Source: Myxococcales bacterium (lineage in GTDB: Bacteria; Myxococcota_A; Polyangia; Polyangiales; Polyangiaceae). From it: DNA of 52,868 nucleotides. Positions 26,221 to 33,647 of this stretch are shown piece after piece. Under the pieces are notes generated by a model. The model saw nothing but the letters and a program-made list of their open reading frames with translations. It did not search any database and was not told where the DNA came from. The translations under genes were made by a program, and so were the position numbers. Location: NCBI GenBank assembly GCA_021847645.1, contig JAJZQG010000028.1, forward strand, positions 1 to 52,868. Direction: 5' to 3'. The stretch's first letter is position 1; each line of letters begins with the position of its first letter.

Positions 26221-26259
26221 GCCGCGCCGGCGTGGCCGCGGACACCCCGGAGGCGTGAA

Positions 26260-27039
26260 GTGCTGAGAGAAGTCGTCGCCAGGCTGGGTCAAGGATTCCG
26301 CACAGCGGACTATCCTCGCGTGGCTCCCGTGCTGCCGCCGCGCTACCGCGGAAAGCCGTCCCTCGCTGAAGGACAGTGCGAGCAGGGTTGCGCCTCCTGC
26401 GTGCAGGCGTGTCCCACCGGCGCGGTGCAGGCGGACCACGGAGCGCTGGGCATCGACCTCGGTAAGTGCTTGTTCTGCGGTAGCTGCGCGCAAGCGTGCC
26501 CGTCGCACCGAATCGAGTTTACCCGCGAGTACCGCCTCGCCGCGGCCAAGCGAGCCGACCTGTGGGTGCAATCCGGCCAGGCCGACGGCATCGCCGCTGC
26601 ATTGCACGAGACAACGAGACGAGTCTTCGGCCGCTCCTTGCGTCTGCGCCAGGTCAGTGCCGGCGGCTGCAACGCGTGCGAGGCCGACGTCAATGTGCTC
26701 GGCACCCTGACGTTCGACATCGGGCGGTTCGGAATCGAGTTCGTGGCCTCACCGCGCCACGCGGACGGTCTGCTGGTGACTGGTCCGGTGCCGCAAAACA
26801 TGGCGTTGGCGTTGAAGAAGACCTGGGACGCGACGCCGGCGCCCAGGATCGTCATCGCCGTGGGTGCGTGTGCGATCTCGGGCGGTCCCTATGCTGGCAA
26901 TTCGCAAGTCCGAGATGGAGCGGAGCCGTCCGTGCCGGTGGACCTGTTCGTGCCGGGGTGTCCACCACACCCGTATACCGTGCTCGACGGACTGCTTCGT
27001 ATGTTGGGCAGAATAGCAGAGGGCGGTCGACGGGCGTGA
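26260..27039 (+). CDS. HyfH-HyfI fusion: 2x[4Fe-4S] ferredoxin plus NuoB-like small subunit
   Basis: 259 residues from GTG 26260 (GGAGG six bases upstream). Residues 1-100 are an HyfH/NuoI-type ferredoxin. The first cluster motif has Cys40, 44, 47 and 51 (CEQGCASCVQACP, one extra residue between the first two cysteines) and the second Cys70, 73, 76 and 80 (CLFCGSCAQACP). Residues 125-259 are the HyfI/NuoB small subunit with Cys137 and 140 (GGCNACEADVN), Cys204 (VGACAISGGP) and Cys234 (PGCPPHPYTVLDG), the four ligands of the proximal N2-like cluster. An electron wire of three [4Fe-4S] clusters is thus intact. HyfH and HyfI are normally separate genes. Last gene of the operon. Confidence 0.88.
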   Translation: MLREVVARLGQGFRTADYPRVAPVLPPRYRGKPSLAEGQCEQGCASCVQACPTGAVQADHGALGIDLGKCLFCGSCAQACPSHRIEFTREYRLAAAKRADLWVQSGQADGIAAALHETTRRVFGRSLRLRQVSAGGCNACEADVNVLGTLTFDIGRFGIEFVASPRHADGLLVTGPVPQNMALALKKTWDATPAPRIVIAVGACAISGGPYAGNSQVRDGAEPSVPVDLFVPGCPPHPYTVLDGLLRMLGRIAEGGRRA

Positions 27040-27146
27040 TGTTGGCCTGGAGTCTTGGAGGCAAGTAGATTCTTGCCCGCGATCACGCGCGGAAGGGCTG
27101 AAACTCCGTGGATCCGGGCGTCCTCTTCCCCGCGCATAGGCCAGCG

Positions 27147-27163
27147 GCGCGCTGAACGCGCGC
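27147..27163. terminator. Possible hairpin between convergent genes
   Basis: GCGCGC (27147-27152) and GCGCGC (27158-27163) with loop TGAAC lie in the 125-base gap between the Ehr operon and the converging aminotransferase gene. There is no T-run, so intrinsic termination is uncertain. Confidence 0.25.
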
Positions 27164-27164
27164 G

Positions 27165-28370
27165 TCACCCCGCGGCGTAGTCCGGACTGGGCTGCAGCAG
27201 CCGGCTGGTCACCACTCTTCCCAGCCGCGCCATGCCCACGTCAATGAGCTCGGGCGGACGGTTCGAGAAGTTGAGACGCAACGTCTCATGGCGCGGCCGC
27301 TCGGCGAAGAACGGGCTGCCGGGAACGAACGCGACCTTCTGTTGCAGCGCAACCGGCAGCAACTCGTCCGCGGAAACCCCGTCAGGGAGCTCGACCCACA
27401 CGAACATGCCGCCCTGGGGCCGGGTCCACCGCGTCCCCGCGGGCATGTGGACCTGCAGCGAGGCGAGCATGGCGTCGCGGCGCGCGCGGTAGGACGCGCG
27501 AATCGTCTGCACGTGAGCCTCGTAGTCGAACTGCTCGAGCAGCCGGGCTACAGCGCGCTGGGCGAGCGTCGAGGAGTGCAGGTCGATCGACTGGCGCGCG
27601 ACGGTCATGGCGCGGATGATGTCTTTCGGACCGCTGGCCCAGGCCACGCGCAGACCGGGCGCGAGGGTCTTGGAGAACGTGCCCAGGCGCACGACGACGC
27701 TGGCGTCGAGCGCGGCCAGCGCCGGCGCCGGCTCCCCGTCGAAGCGCAAGGCGCCGTAGGGATCGTCCTCGATCACCGCAATGCCTTCGCGGCTCGCGAA
27801 GCGCACCAGCGCGTGCCGTCGCTCGGCCGCCAGCGTGGTCCCCGTGGGGTTCTGGAAGTTGGGCACCAGATAGACCATGCGCACCGGTCGGCGCCGGTGG
27901 ATTCGCTCCAGGTCGTCGACCCGCATCCCCTGCTCGTCGGCAGGCACGGCCACGCACTCGGCGCCGTGGGAGCCGAAGACCTGCAGCGCGGCCAGGTACG
28001 ATGGCGATTCGACAGCGACCCGATCGCCCGGATCGAGCAGCACCCGCGTGGCCAGCTCGATGCCCATCTGCGAGCCGGCCGTGATCAGCGTGCGGTCCTC
28101 GTCGACATCCATCCCTTGCCCGCGCAGATGGGCGCAAATCCACGAGCGCAGGGGCAGGAAGCCCTCGGTCGTACTGTACTGCAGCGCGGCGCGGCCATCG
28201 CGGGCGAGCACCTCGGCGTGAGCCCGGGCGATGGCCTCGACCGGAAACAGCTCGGGCGCGGGCAGGCCTCCCGCGAACGACAACACGTCGGGCTGCTCGG
28301 CAACCTTGAGGATCTCGCGGACCGCCGACGGCGCGACGCGGCTGGCTCGTAGCGACAGACGAAGGCTCAT
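27165..28370 (-). CDS. PLP-dependent aminotransferase (class I/II, LysN/2-aminoadipate-like)
   Basis: 401 residues; ATG 28370 with GGAGG six bases upstream. Fold type I: FAGGLPAPELFP, LQYSTTEGFLPLRSW, TAGSQMGIELATRVL, PNFQNPTGTT, EDDPYGALRFDG, the PLP-lysine motif GTFSKTLAPGLRVAW and GGMFVWVELP. The N-terminal 'SFAGGLPxPxxFP' and 'Y..TEG' wording is typical of the LysN / 2-aminoadipate / aromatic (MocR-like catalytic) aminotransferase group. Its start overlaps the stop of the Lrp-family gene (ATGA), so the regulator and enzyme are one operon, and the amino acid sensed by Lrp is probably the substrate. The exact substrate is not known. Confidence 0.92.
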   Translation of the reverse strand: MSLRLSLRASRVAPSAVREILKVAEQPDVLSFAGGLPAPELFPVEAIARAHAEVLARDGRAALQYSTTEGFLPLRSWICAHLRGQGMDVDEDRTLITAGSQMGIELATRVLLDPGDRVAVESPSYLAALQVFGSHGAECVAVPADEQGMRVDDLERIHRRRPVRMVYLVPNFQNPTGTTLAAERRHALVRFASREGIAVIEDDPYGALRFDGEPAPALAALDASVVVRLGTFSKTLAPGLRVAWASGPKDIIRAMTVARQSIDLHSSTLAQRAVARLLEQFDYEAHVQTIRASYRARRDAMLASLQVHMPAGTRWTRPQGGMFVWVELPDGVSADELLPVALQQKVAFVPGSPFFAERPRHETLRLNFSNRPPELIDVGMARLGRVVTSRLLQPSPDYAAG

Positions 28371-28843
28371 CGTGCCCTCCTTTGTAGATACTCCTGCGGA
28401 ACGTGGATGCGTGTCTCTTCCTTGACCGAGGCCAGGACGATGGTGGTGTGTGTCTGCGTGACGCCCGGGATGGTGCGCAGGGTCTTGACCAGCAGCTCGT
28501 CGAGCGTGCGCGTGTTCTCCGTGCGGACCTTGAGCAGGTACGAGTCCGCGCCGGCCACGCGGTGACACTCCAGCACGTCGGTCAGGGTCAGCACCTTGCG
28601 GGTGAACGCGTCGAAGTACTTGGGGTGCTCGATGGCGACACCGACGAACGCGCAGATGTCCTTGCCGAGGGCGGCGGGATCGACCCGCGCGGTGTAGCCC
28701 CGCAGGATACCGCGCTTCTCGAGCTTGCGGATGCGCTCGGCGACCGCCGGCTGCGACAGGCCGACTTCCCGGGCGAGCTCGAGCTGGGTCGCCCGCCCGT
28801 TCTCCTGCAGGCGCTGCACGAGGACGTGGTCGATGGAATCCAT
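28367..28843 (-). CDS. Lrp/AsnC-family transcriptional regulator
   Basis: 158 residues from ATG 28843 (a GTG at 28852 adds three residues). N-terminal HTH: DHVLVQRLQENGRATQLELA, then VGLSQPAVAERIRKLEKRGILRGYTA. C-terminal RAM/ACT ligand domain from about residue 65: FVGVAIEHPKYFDAF, VLECHRVAGADSYLLKV, IPGVTQTHTTIVL. The usual length for feast/famine regulators, expected to form dimers and octamers and to bind an amino acid. It is co-translated with the aminotransferase downstream. A short palindrome upstream could be its own operator. Confidence 0.93.
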   Translation of the reverse strand: MDSIDHVLVQRLQENGRATQLELAREVGLSQPAVAERIRKLEKRGILRGYTARVDPAALGKDICAFVGVAIEHPKYFDAFTRKVLTLTDVLECHRVAGADSYLLKVRTENTRTLDELLVKTLRTIPGVTQTHTTIVLASVKEETRIHVPQEYLQRRAR

Positions 28844-28857
28844 GAGAGGCACATTAC

Positions 28858-28869
28858 TATCCGTGGATA
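28858..28869. promoter_or_regulatory. Palindrome upstream of the lrp-like gene (candidate operator)
   Basis: TATCCGTGGATA is a TATCC-N2-GGATA palindrome 15 bases before the lrp-like ATG. It sits in a notably A/T-rich patch (minus-strand TAAAAAGTATAAGTTG, about 28872-28891) that stands out from the GC-rich surroundings and contains a TATAAG -10-like word. Autoregulation is usual for this family. Confidence 0.4.
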
Positions 28870-29001
28870 TGCCTCGCAACTTATACTTTTTAGGCCAACG
28901 GCCCGCGCGCGGGGGCACGGGTGCGGGAACCTCGGCTCTGCGGCCACGCAGCGGACCGATGAGATTGAGGCGTGACCGGGCCCACGCCCCGGCCGTGCAG
29001 C

Positions 29002-29412
29002 TCAGGGCAGCGCCACTTCGTGGTACTCGTTGAACCCGGGCTCCTTCCATCGGATCCGAGTCGGCACGATCTCCAGGTGCACGAAGCGCTCGTCGTTCTC
29101 GTCGGCGAAGTGCCGCCGCACCTTCGGATTGAGCTCGAGCAGCTTGCGACGCTGCTCCCCTCCCCCCGCCGTCGACAGCGTGCCCGTGATCCTCACCTGC
29201 ACCCGCGACGGGTCGACGAAGCACACCTCGACAGACGCGTTGCGCTCGAACTCCCGAACCTTACCGCTGATCCGGTAGGTCGAGCTCCACAGCCGGCCAT
29301 CGTCCAGCATGACAAAGGCCATGGGCCGCACGCGGGGTTGGTTGTCGATGACGGTGGCGAGCACGCCGTATCCGGCGGCCTCGATGATGGAACGTACGCG
29401 GGACAGGGACAT
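29002..29412 (-). CDS. Pyridoxamine 5'-phosphate oxidase-family (split-barrel flavin) protein
   Basis: 136 residues, ATG 29412. A split beta-barrel of the PNPOx-like/general stress protein 26 type: YGVLATVIDNQPRVRPMAF, DDGRLWSSTYRISGKVRE, ASVEVCFVDPSRVQVRITG and DERFVHLEIVPTRIRW. Such small proteins bind FMN, F420 or haem and usually are not true PdxH enzymes. It lies on the same strand as the lrp-aminotransferase pair but 158 bases upstream of it, and is probably a separate transcript. Confidence 0.85.
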   Translation of the reverse strand: MSLSRVRSIIEAAGYGVLATVIDNQPRVRPMAFVMLDDGRLWSSTYRISGKVREFERNASVEVCFVDPSRVQVRITGTLSTAGGGEQRRKLLELNPKVRRHFADENDERFVHLEIVPTRIRWKEPGFNEYHEVALP

Positions 29413-29452
29413 GCCCGCACTCTAGATCAGCGCCTGTGTCCCTCCAAGCGCC

Positions 29453-30283
29453 TCACTTCTCGCAGGAGCCGTTCTTCAAGGTGCAGCGGTGGAACTTCGT
29501 GCACACGATGCCCTGCGCGCAGTCCGCGCTCGAGCCCACCACGCATCGGCCATCCTTGGCCGTGCACATGCCCGAGTTCGGGCAGTTACTGCCCTTCTTG
29601 CAGTCCGCGTTCGACGCCGCCACGCATTCCCCGTCCTTCACGCTGCAGCGTCCGTACCCCGAGCACAGCGTGGCCTTGGCGCAATCTGCCTCGGTGGCGA
29701 CGCACTTGCCGTCCTTGGCCGTGCACTGCGACTCCTTCTTGCACAGCTCCGACGGGGTGCAATCCAGGTCCGAGCCGGCCACGCACTTGCCGTCCTTGGC
29801 CGTGCAACGCCCTTGCTTCTTGCACACGCTGTCGGCGTCCGGGGTCTCCGACGACGTCCCGTAACAGTGGTACTTCGACAACGCCTGGCAGGTGCCGTCC
29901 TTCTTGACGCACTGCCCGTCGCTCTTGCAGGTCGCCGTGCACTCCGGGTCGATGTAGCGCGCGAGGTCGACGCATTCGCCGTTGTACTGGTCGCACAGAG
30001 CCGCGTTCTTGCAACCCTCGGAGCCCTTGCAGTCCGAATCGCTGGCCGCAACGCACTTCCCATCCTTGGCCGTGCACTTGCCCCCCGCCTTGCACACGCT
30101 GCCGAGCTTGCAGTCGTCATTGGAGGCGACCACGCACTGCTCGTTGGGCCCCACGGTGCACTGGCCGTTCTTCGTACAGTTGTCCGTCGTCTTGCAGCGT
30201 TCCTTGTCCTCGCAGCCGGAACCTACGATCAAAAGGGCAGCCAGCACGGCAGCGGAGCGAACTGCGGTTCGTAGGATGCTCAT
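29453..30283 (-). CDS. Cysteine-repeat lipoprotein of unknown function
   Basis: 276 residues; ATG 30283 with GAGGA seven bases upstream. Lipoprotein signal with lipobox VGSGC (Cys24). The mature part is built of about eight degenerate repeats of 25-35 residues on the plan CK..GxCTAKDGKCVAxSxxDC, with some 36 cysteines at regular spacing. The cysteines are probably all paired in disulfides, giving a stiff rod on the cell surface. Similar 'TAKDGKC' repeat proteins occur in Polyangia but their function is not known. It is transcribed divergently from a hybrid histidine kinase. A longer frame running on to 32698 over the kinase gene is an antisense shadow. Confidence 0.8.
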   Translation of the reverse strand: MSILRTAVRSAAVLAALLIVGSGCEDKERCKTTDNCTKNGQCTVGPNEQCVVASNDDCKLGSVCKAGGKCTAKDGKCVAASDSDCKGSEGCKNAALCDQYNGECVDLARYIDPECTATCKSDGQCVKKDGTCQALSKYHCYGTSSETPDADSVCKKQGRCTAKDGKCVAGSDLDCTPSELCKKESQCTAKDGKCVATEADCAKATLCSGYGRCSVKDGECVAASNADCKKGSNCPNSGMCTAKDGRCVVGSSADCAQGIVCTKFHRCTLKNGSCEK

Positions 30284-30496
30284 CGTATTCCTCGCTTTCC
30301 CATCGTGGCAGGTGCGGCGACCGCCCGGACTGCTTCGGCCGCGCGCGACGCATGCTATCCCGGCCCCACCGCCACGTCCCGCGGAAACGTTCGTGGTCCA
30401 CCGGATGCCCATCGCTCCGGACGGTCTCTGTCCCGTCCCCGCGCCCCCCGTCAAGGGATGTACATTGCGGTGTCTCAGGCCACATACTGGTGTGCG

Positions 30497-32680
30497 ATGG
30501 CAACCCGACCGGACAGCGATATGAAAGCCCTGCAAGCCGAGCTCACCAGGCTGCGGCAGCTCGCTGCCGAACACGAGCGCACCGTTCAACGCCTCGAGCT
30601 TTCGCGCGAGGAAGTTCGCGCACAGGCCCGCTCCCTCGAGCTGATCAACGCCGTCGCCGACTCCATCTACCGTGCGCTCAACCTCTCCGAGGTGGTCAAT
30701 CGCGCCCTGGATGTCATCGTGGCCTACACGCGCTCGGTGTCCGTGGGCATCTTCAGCCTCCGACAGCAGCGCGACTGGCTCGATCTGATCGGCGCGCGCG
30801 GCTTCAGCGACGCTGTGCTGCAGCGCGCCCGGTGTCTGCCTGTCGACGGCAGCTTGACCGGCATCGCCGTCACGACGCGCCAGGTGGTCACCACGGCCGA
30901 CCTGGCCGCCGACCATCGGCTCGAACCTGCCACGCGCACCGCACTGGCAGCCGACGGCTTCGCGCTGACCGTGTCGGTGCCTCTGCTGTATTACGACGAT
31001 CCGGTCGGCGCCATGAACCTGATCTACCGCGAGCAGAGCGCCCTGTCGGAACGGGAGCGGGACACGCTTCTGGCGGTCGGCAAGACCATCGGGCTGGCGA
31101 TGGCCAATGCCCGCTATGTAGAGCAGATCCAGGCCGAGATCTCCGAACGCAAGAAGGCCCAGGTCGAGCTGACCAAGTTCAAGTTCATCGTGGACCACGC
31201 CGGCGAGGAGATCTATCTGTTCCGCCCCGACGGCGCCGTGTCCTACGCCAACGCCGCAGCGGCGCGAAGCCTCGCCACCACCGAGCAGCAGCTGGCCGCA
31301 AGCCGCGTGTCGGACTTCGACCCGGCCTTCAACGACCAGGCCTTCCGCAAGCACTTCGAGGCCCTGCAGAAGGCCGACATCCCCTCCTTCGAGACCGTGC
31401 ACCAGGCCTTCGACGGCACGCTCAAGACCAAGGAGCTCAAGGCCGTCTACCTGCGAATGGACGGCGAGGAGTTCGTGTGCACGATCGGCCACGACATCAC
31501 CCAGCGCAAGGCGTTCGAGGCCGAGCGACAGCGCTTCGAGAACCACGTGCGCAAGTCGCAGGCCGTCGAGAGCCTCGGCGCGGTAGCCGGCGGGATTGCC
31601 CACGACTTCAACAACCTGCTTGCCGGCATTCTGGGCAACCTGTCCCTGGCCTCCACGATGGTCGAGCCTGCCTCCCGCCTCGCGCCCGTCCTGCGCGAGT
31701 CCACCAAGGCCGCCGAACGTGCCCGCGGTCTCACGCGCCAGCTGCTGACCTTCGCGCGCGGCGGCGCCCCGATCAAGCGAAGCACCGACCTGCATGACGT
31801 CGTCAAGGACGCCGCCGAATTTGCCGCCAGCGGCAAGAGCTGCAGGCCCGATTTCGATCTGCCCGCGGACCTGTGGCCCGCGGACATCGATGCCGATCAG
31901 ATCGCGCAGGTGGTTCAGAACCTCGTCGTCAACGCCATCCAGGCCACACTCGGGGCCGGCGTCGTTCGCATCTCCGCGCGCAATCGCCTGCTGCGCGCAG
32001 GCGAGCTCCCGATCCCCGTGGGCCGCTACGTGGAACTTCGGATCTCGGACAGCGGCACCGGCATCGATCCCGATCTGCTCGACAAGATCTTCGAGCCCTA
32101 CTTCACCACCAAGAAGGACGGCACCGGGCTCGGGCTCGCCGTCACCTGGTCCATTGTCGACCGTCACGGCGGCCACATCTCCGTGAGCTCGCGCGTGGGG
32201 CAGGGCACCACGTTTCGCGTGCTGCTTCCCTGCGCCTCCAGTGAGCCGGTGGTGGCCGCCGCCGACGCGGCCCCGCCCAATCCGGGCACCGGCCGCATCC
32301 TGGTCATGGACGACGAGCAGCTCCTTCGCGATGTCGCCAAGGCGCTGCTGAGCTCCCTGGGCTACGACGTGTCCGTGGCTGCCGACGGCGACGACGCGCT
32401 CACGCAGTACGCGGCTGCCAGAAACGCCGGCCGGCCGTTCGATCTGGTGGTGCTCGACCTGACCATCCGCGGCGGAACGGGCGGCCTCGAGACCATCCGT
32501 CGATTGAAGGAGATCGATCCGGGCGTCCGGGCCATCGTTTCCAGCGGCTACTCCGACGATCCGGTCGTCGCGGAGTACCGCCAACACGGCTTCATGGGAG
32601 TGCTCGAGAAGCCCTACCAGATCACGCAACTGGGCGACGCCGTGCGGCGGGCGTTGGGCGACCAGGTGACGCGAGCGTGA
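30497..32680 (+). CDS. Hybrid sensor histidine kinase (GAF-PAS-HisKA-HATPase-REC)
   Basis: About 727 residues from ATG 30497; ATGs at 30458 and 30521 are alternatives and none has a good ribosome site. The N-terminal coiled coil (EHERTVQRLELSREEVRAQA) leads to a GAF domain (about 65-215), a PAS domain (about 225-345), the HisKA helix with phospho-His in GGIAHDFNNLLAGILGNL, and a HATPase with N-box QNLVVNAIQAT, ISDSGTGI and GTGLGLAV. A C-terminal receiver follows (LVMDDEQLLRD, acceptor Asp in VVLDLTIRGG, EKPYQ). No transmembrane helix is visible, so it senses a cytosolic signal. The layout matches soluble NtrB-like hybrid kinases of myxobacteria. Confidence 0.92.
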   Translation: MATRPDSDMKALQAELTRLRQLAAEHERTVQRLELSREEVRAQARSLELINAVADSIYRALNLSEVVNRALDVIVAYTRSVSVGIFSLRQQRDWLDLIGARGFSDAVLQRARCLPVDGSLTGIAVTTRQVVTTADLAADHRLEPATRTALAADGFALTVSVPLLYYDDPVGAMNLIYREQSALSERERDTLLAVGKTIGLAMANARYVEQIQAEISERKKAQVELTKFKFIVDHAGEEIYLFRPDGAVSYANAAAARSLATTEQQLAASRVSDFDPAFNDQAFRKHFEALQKADIPSFETVHQAFDGTLKTKELKAVYLRMDGEEFVCTIGHDITQRKAFEAERQRFENHVRKSQAVESLGAVAGGIAHDFNNLLAGILGNLSLASTMVEPASRLAPVLRESTKAAERARGLTRQLLTFARGGAPIKRSTDLHDVVKDAAEFAASGKSCRPDFDLPADLWPADIDADQIAQVVQNLVVNAIQATLGAGVVRISARNRLLRAGELPIPVGRYVELRISDSGTGIDPDLLDKIFEPYFTTKKDGTGLGLAVTWSIVDRHGGHISVSSRVGQGTTFRVLLPCASSEPVVAAADAAPPNPGTGRILVMDDEQLLRDVAKALLSSLGYDVSVAADGDDALTQYAAARNAGRPFDLVVLDLTIRGGTGGLETIRRLKEIDPGVRAIVSSGYSDDPVVAEYRQHGFMGVLEKPYQITQLGDAVRRALGDQVTRA

Positions 32681-32703
32681 CCGGCCGGTGCCTTGCACGC
32701 ATC

Positions 32704-32732
32704 TTGGCCCTCCCGCCCGAGTCGCTTACATA
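32704..32732 (+). promoter_or_regulatory. Weak promoter candidate for the corrinoid operon
   Basis: TTGGCC (32704-32709), 17-base spacer, TACATA (32727-32732), in the 64-base gap before the homocysteine methyltransferase gene. The gap is too short for a cobalamin or SAM riboswitch, and none is seen. Confidence 0.25.
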
Positions 32733-32744
32733 GGTACGGCCGCC

Positions 32745-33647
32745 ATGACCCCCGCTGAGCTGCTCGCCACTATCGCCCGTCGCCCGCTGCTGCTCGACGG
32801 CGGACTGGGCACGGTGTTCATCTCGATGGGACTCGGACAGGGACAGCCTCCGGAGCGATGGCTCATCGACCATCCGGACCGCGTTCTGCAGGCCCACCGG
32901 CTGTACGTGCAGGCCGGCAGCGACGTCATCCACACGACGACCTTCGGCGCCACGCCGATCAAGCTCGCCTCGGCCGGGCTGACGGGACGATGCGAGGAGC
33001 TCAACAAGCGGGCGGTGGACCTTGCCAGGCAAGCCGCAGGGAGCGCTGCGCTGGTCGCCGGCGACATCGGCCCCACCGGACGCTTCCTTCCGCCGATGGG
33101 CGACGTTCGTGAAGACGAGCTTCTCGAAGCGTTCGCTGCGCAGATCGAGGCTCTTCGCAGCGCCGGGGTCGACCTGCTGTCCATCGAGACGATGTACGAT
33201 CTGCGGGAGGCGCGCGCTGCCCTGCGTGCGGCGCGCGAAAGCGGTCTCGGCGTGCTTTGCTCGATGACGTTCGACGTCAAGCGCAAGGGCGTCTACACCA
33301 TCATGGGGGACCGGCTCGAGCCCACGCTCGAAGCGTTGCGCGACAACGGCGCCACAGCGGTTGGATTCAACTGTACGGTGACCTCCGATGCGATGGTGGC
33401 AATGGTCGAGAAGGCCGCCCAAGCGTTGCCGGGAGCGGCGATTGTCGCCCAGCCGAACGCGGGACAACCGATCACCTCGCCACAGGGTGTCCGGTACGAC
33501 GCGGACGCCGGGGCATTCGCCGCCGATCTGATGCTCATGGTCGCCCGCGGTGCGCGGCTCATCGGAGGGTGCTGCGGCACGGACGCCACGTTCATTCGCT
33601 CCGCACGCGCTGCATTGGATTCGCTGCCCGCCGGGAGCGGCGCATGA
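32745..33647 (+). CDS. Homocysteine S-methyltransferase (MetH N-terminal-domain-like)
   Basis: 300 residues, ATG 32745. TIM-barrel Hcy-methyltransferase: LLLDGGLGTVF at the N-terminus, HTTTFGAT, AGDIGPTGRFL, and zinc ligands Cys210 (VGFNCT), Cys276 and Cys277 (IGGCCGTD). It moves a methyl group to homocysteine to make methionine. Alone it could use S-methylmethionine, but the three genes that follow encode a corrinoid protein, an activation-domain protein and a corrinoid methyltransferase. It therefore most likely acts as the Hcy module of a split cobalamin-dependent system. Its stop overlaps the next start (ATGA). Confidence 0.9.
   Translation: MTPAELLATIARRPLLLDGGLGTVFISMGLGQGQPPERWLIDHPDRVLQAHRLYVQAGSDVIHTTTFGATPIKLASAGLTGRCEELNKRAVDLARQAAGSAALVAGDIGPTGRFLPPMGDVREDELLEAFAAQIEALRSAGVDLLSIETMYDLREARAALRAARESGLGVLCSMTFDVKRKGVYTIMGDRLEPTLEALRDNGATAVGFNCTVTSDAMVAMVEKAAQALPGAAIVAQPNAGQPITSPQGVRYDADAGAFAADLMLMVARGARLIGGCCGTDATFIRSARAALDSLPAGSGA

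Noticed and set aside
19557-26607. Several long minus-strand frames opposite the Ehr genes
   Set aside because: They are rich in Arg, Gly, His and Glu with no motifs and are antisense to strongly conserved membrane proteins; high-GC shadows.
24703-27039. True group 4 [NiFe] hydrogenase or formate hydrogenlyase
   Set aside because: Both cysteine pairs for NiFe are missing in the large subunit, no maturation protease or hyp genes are seen, and no C-terminal processing tail is present.
18953-27039. Respiratory complex I operon
   Set aside because: Subunits match HyfB, C, E and F, not the nuo set. NuoA, J, E, F and G are absent, and the order is that of hyf.
29453-32698. A 3.2-kb minus-strand open frame across the histidine kinase
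   Set aside because: Only its last 276 codons look like protein (signal peptide and Cys repeats). The part beyond 30283 is antisense to clear kinase motifs and is open because of high GC content.
32681-32744. Cobalamin or SAM riboswitch before the corrinoid operon
   Set aside because: Only 64 bases separate the genes, and no B12-box or SAM-type core was found.
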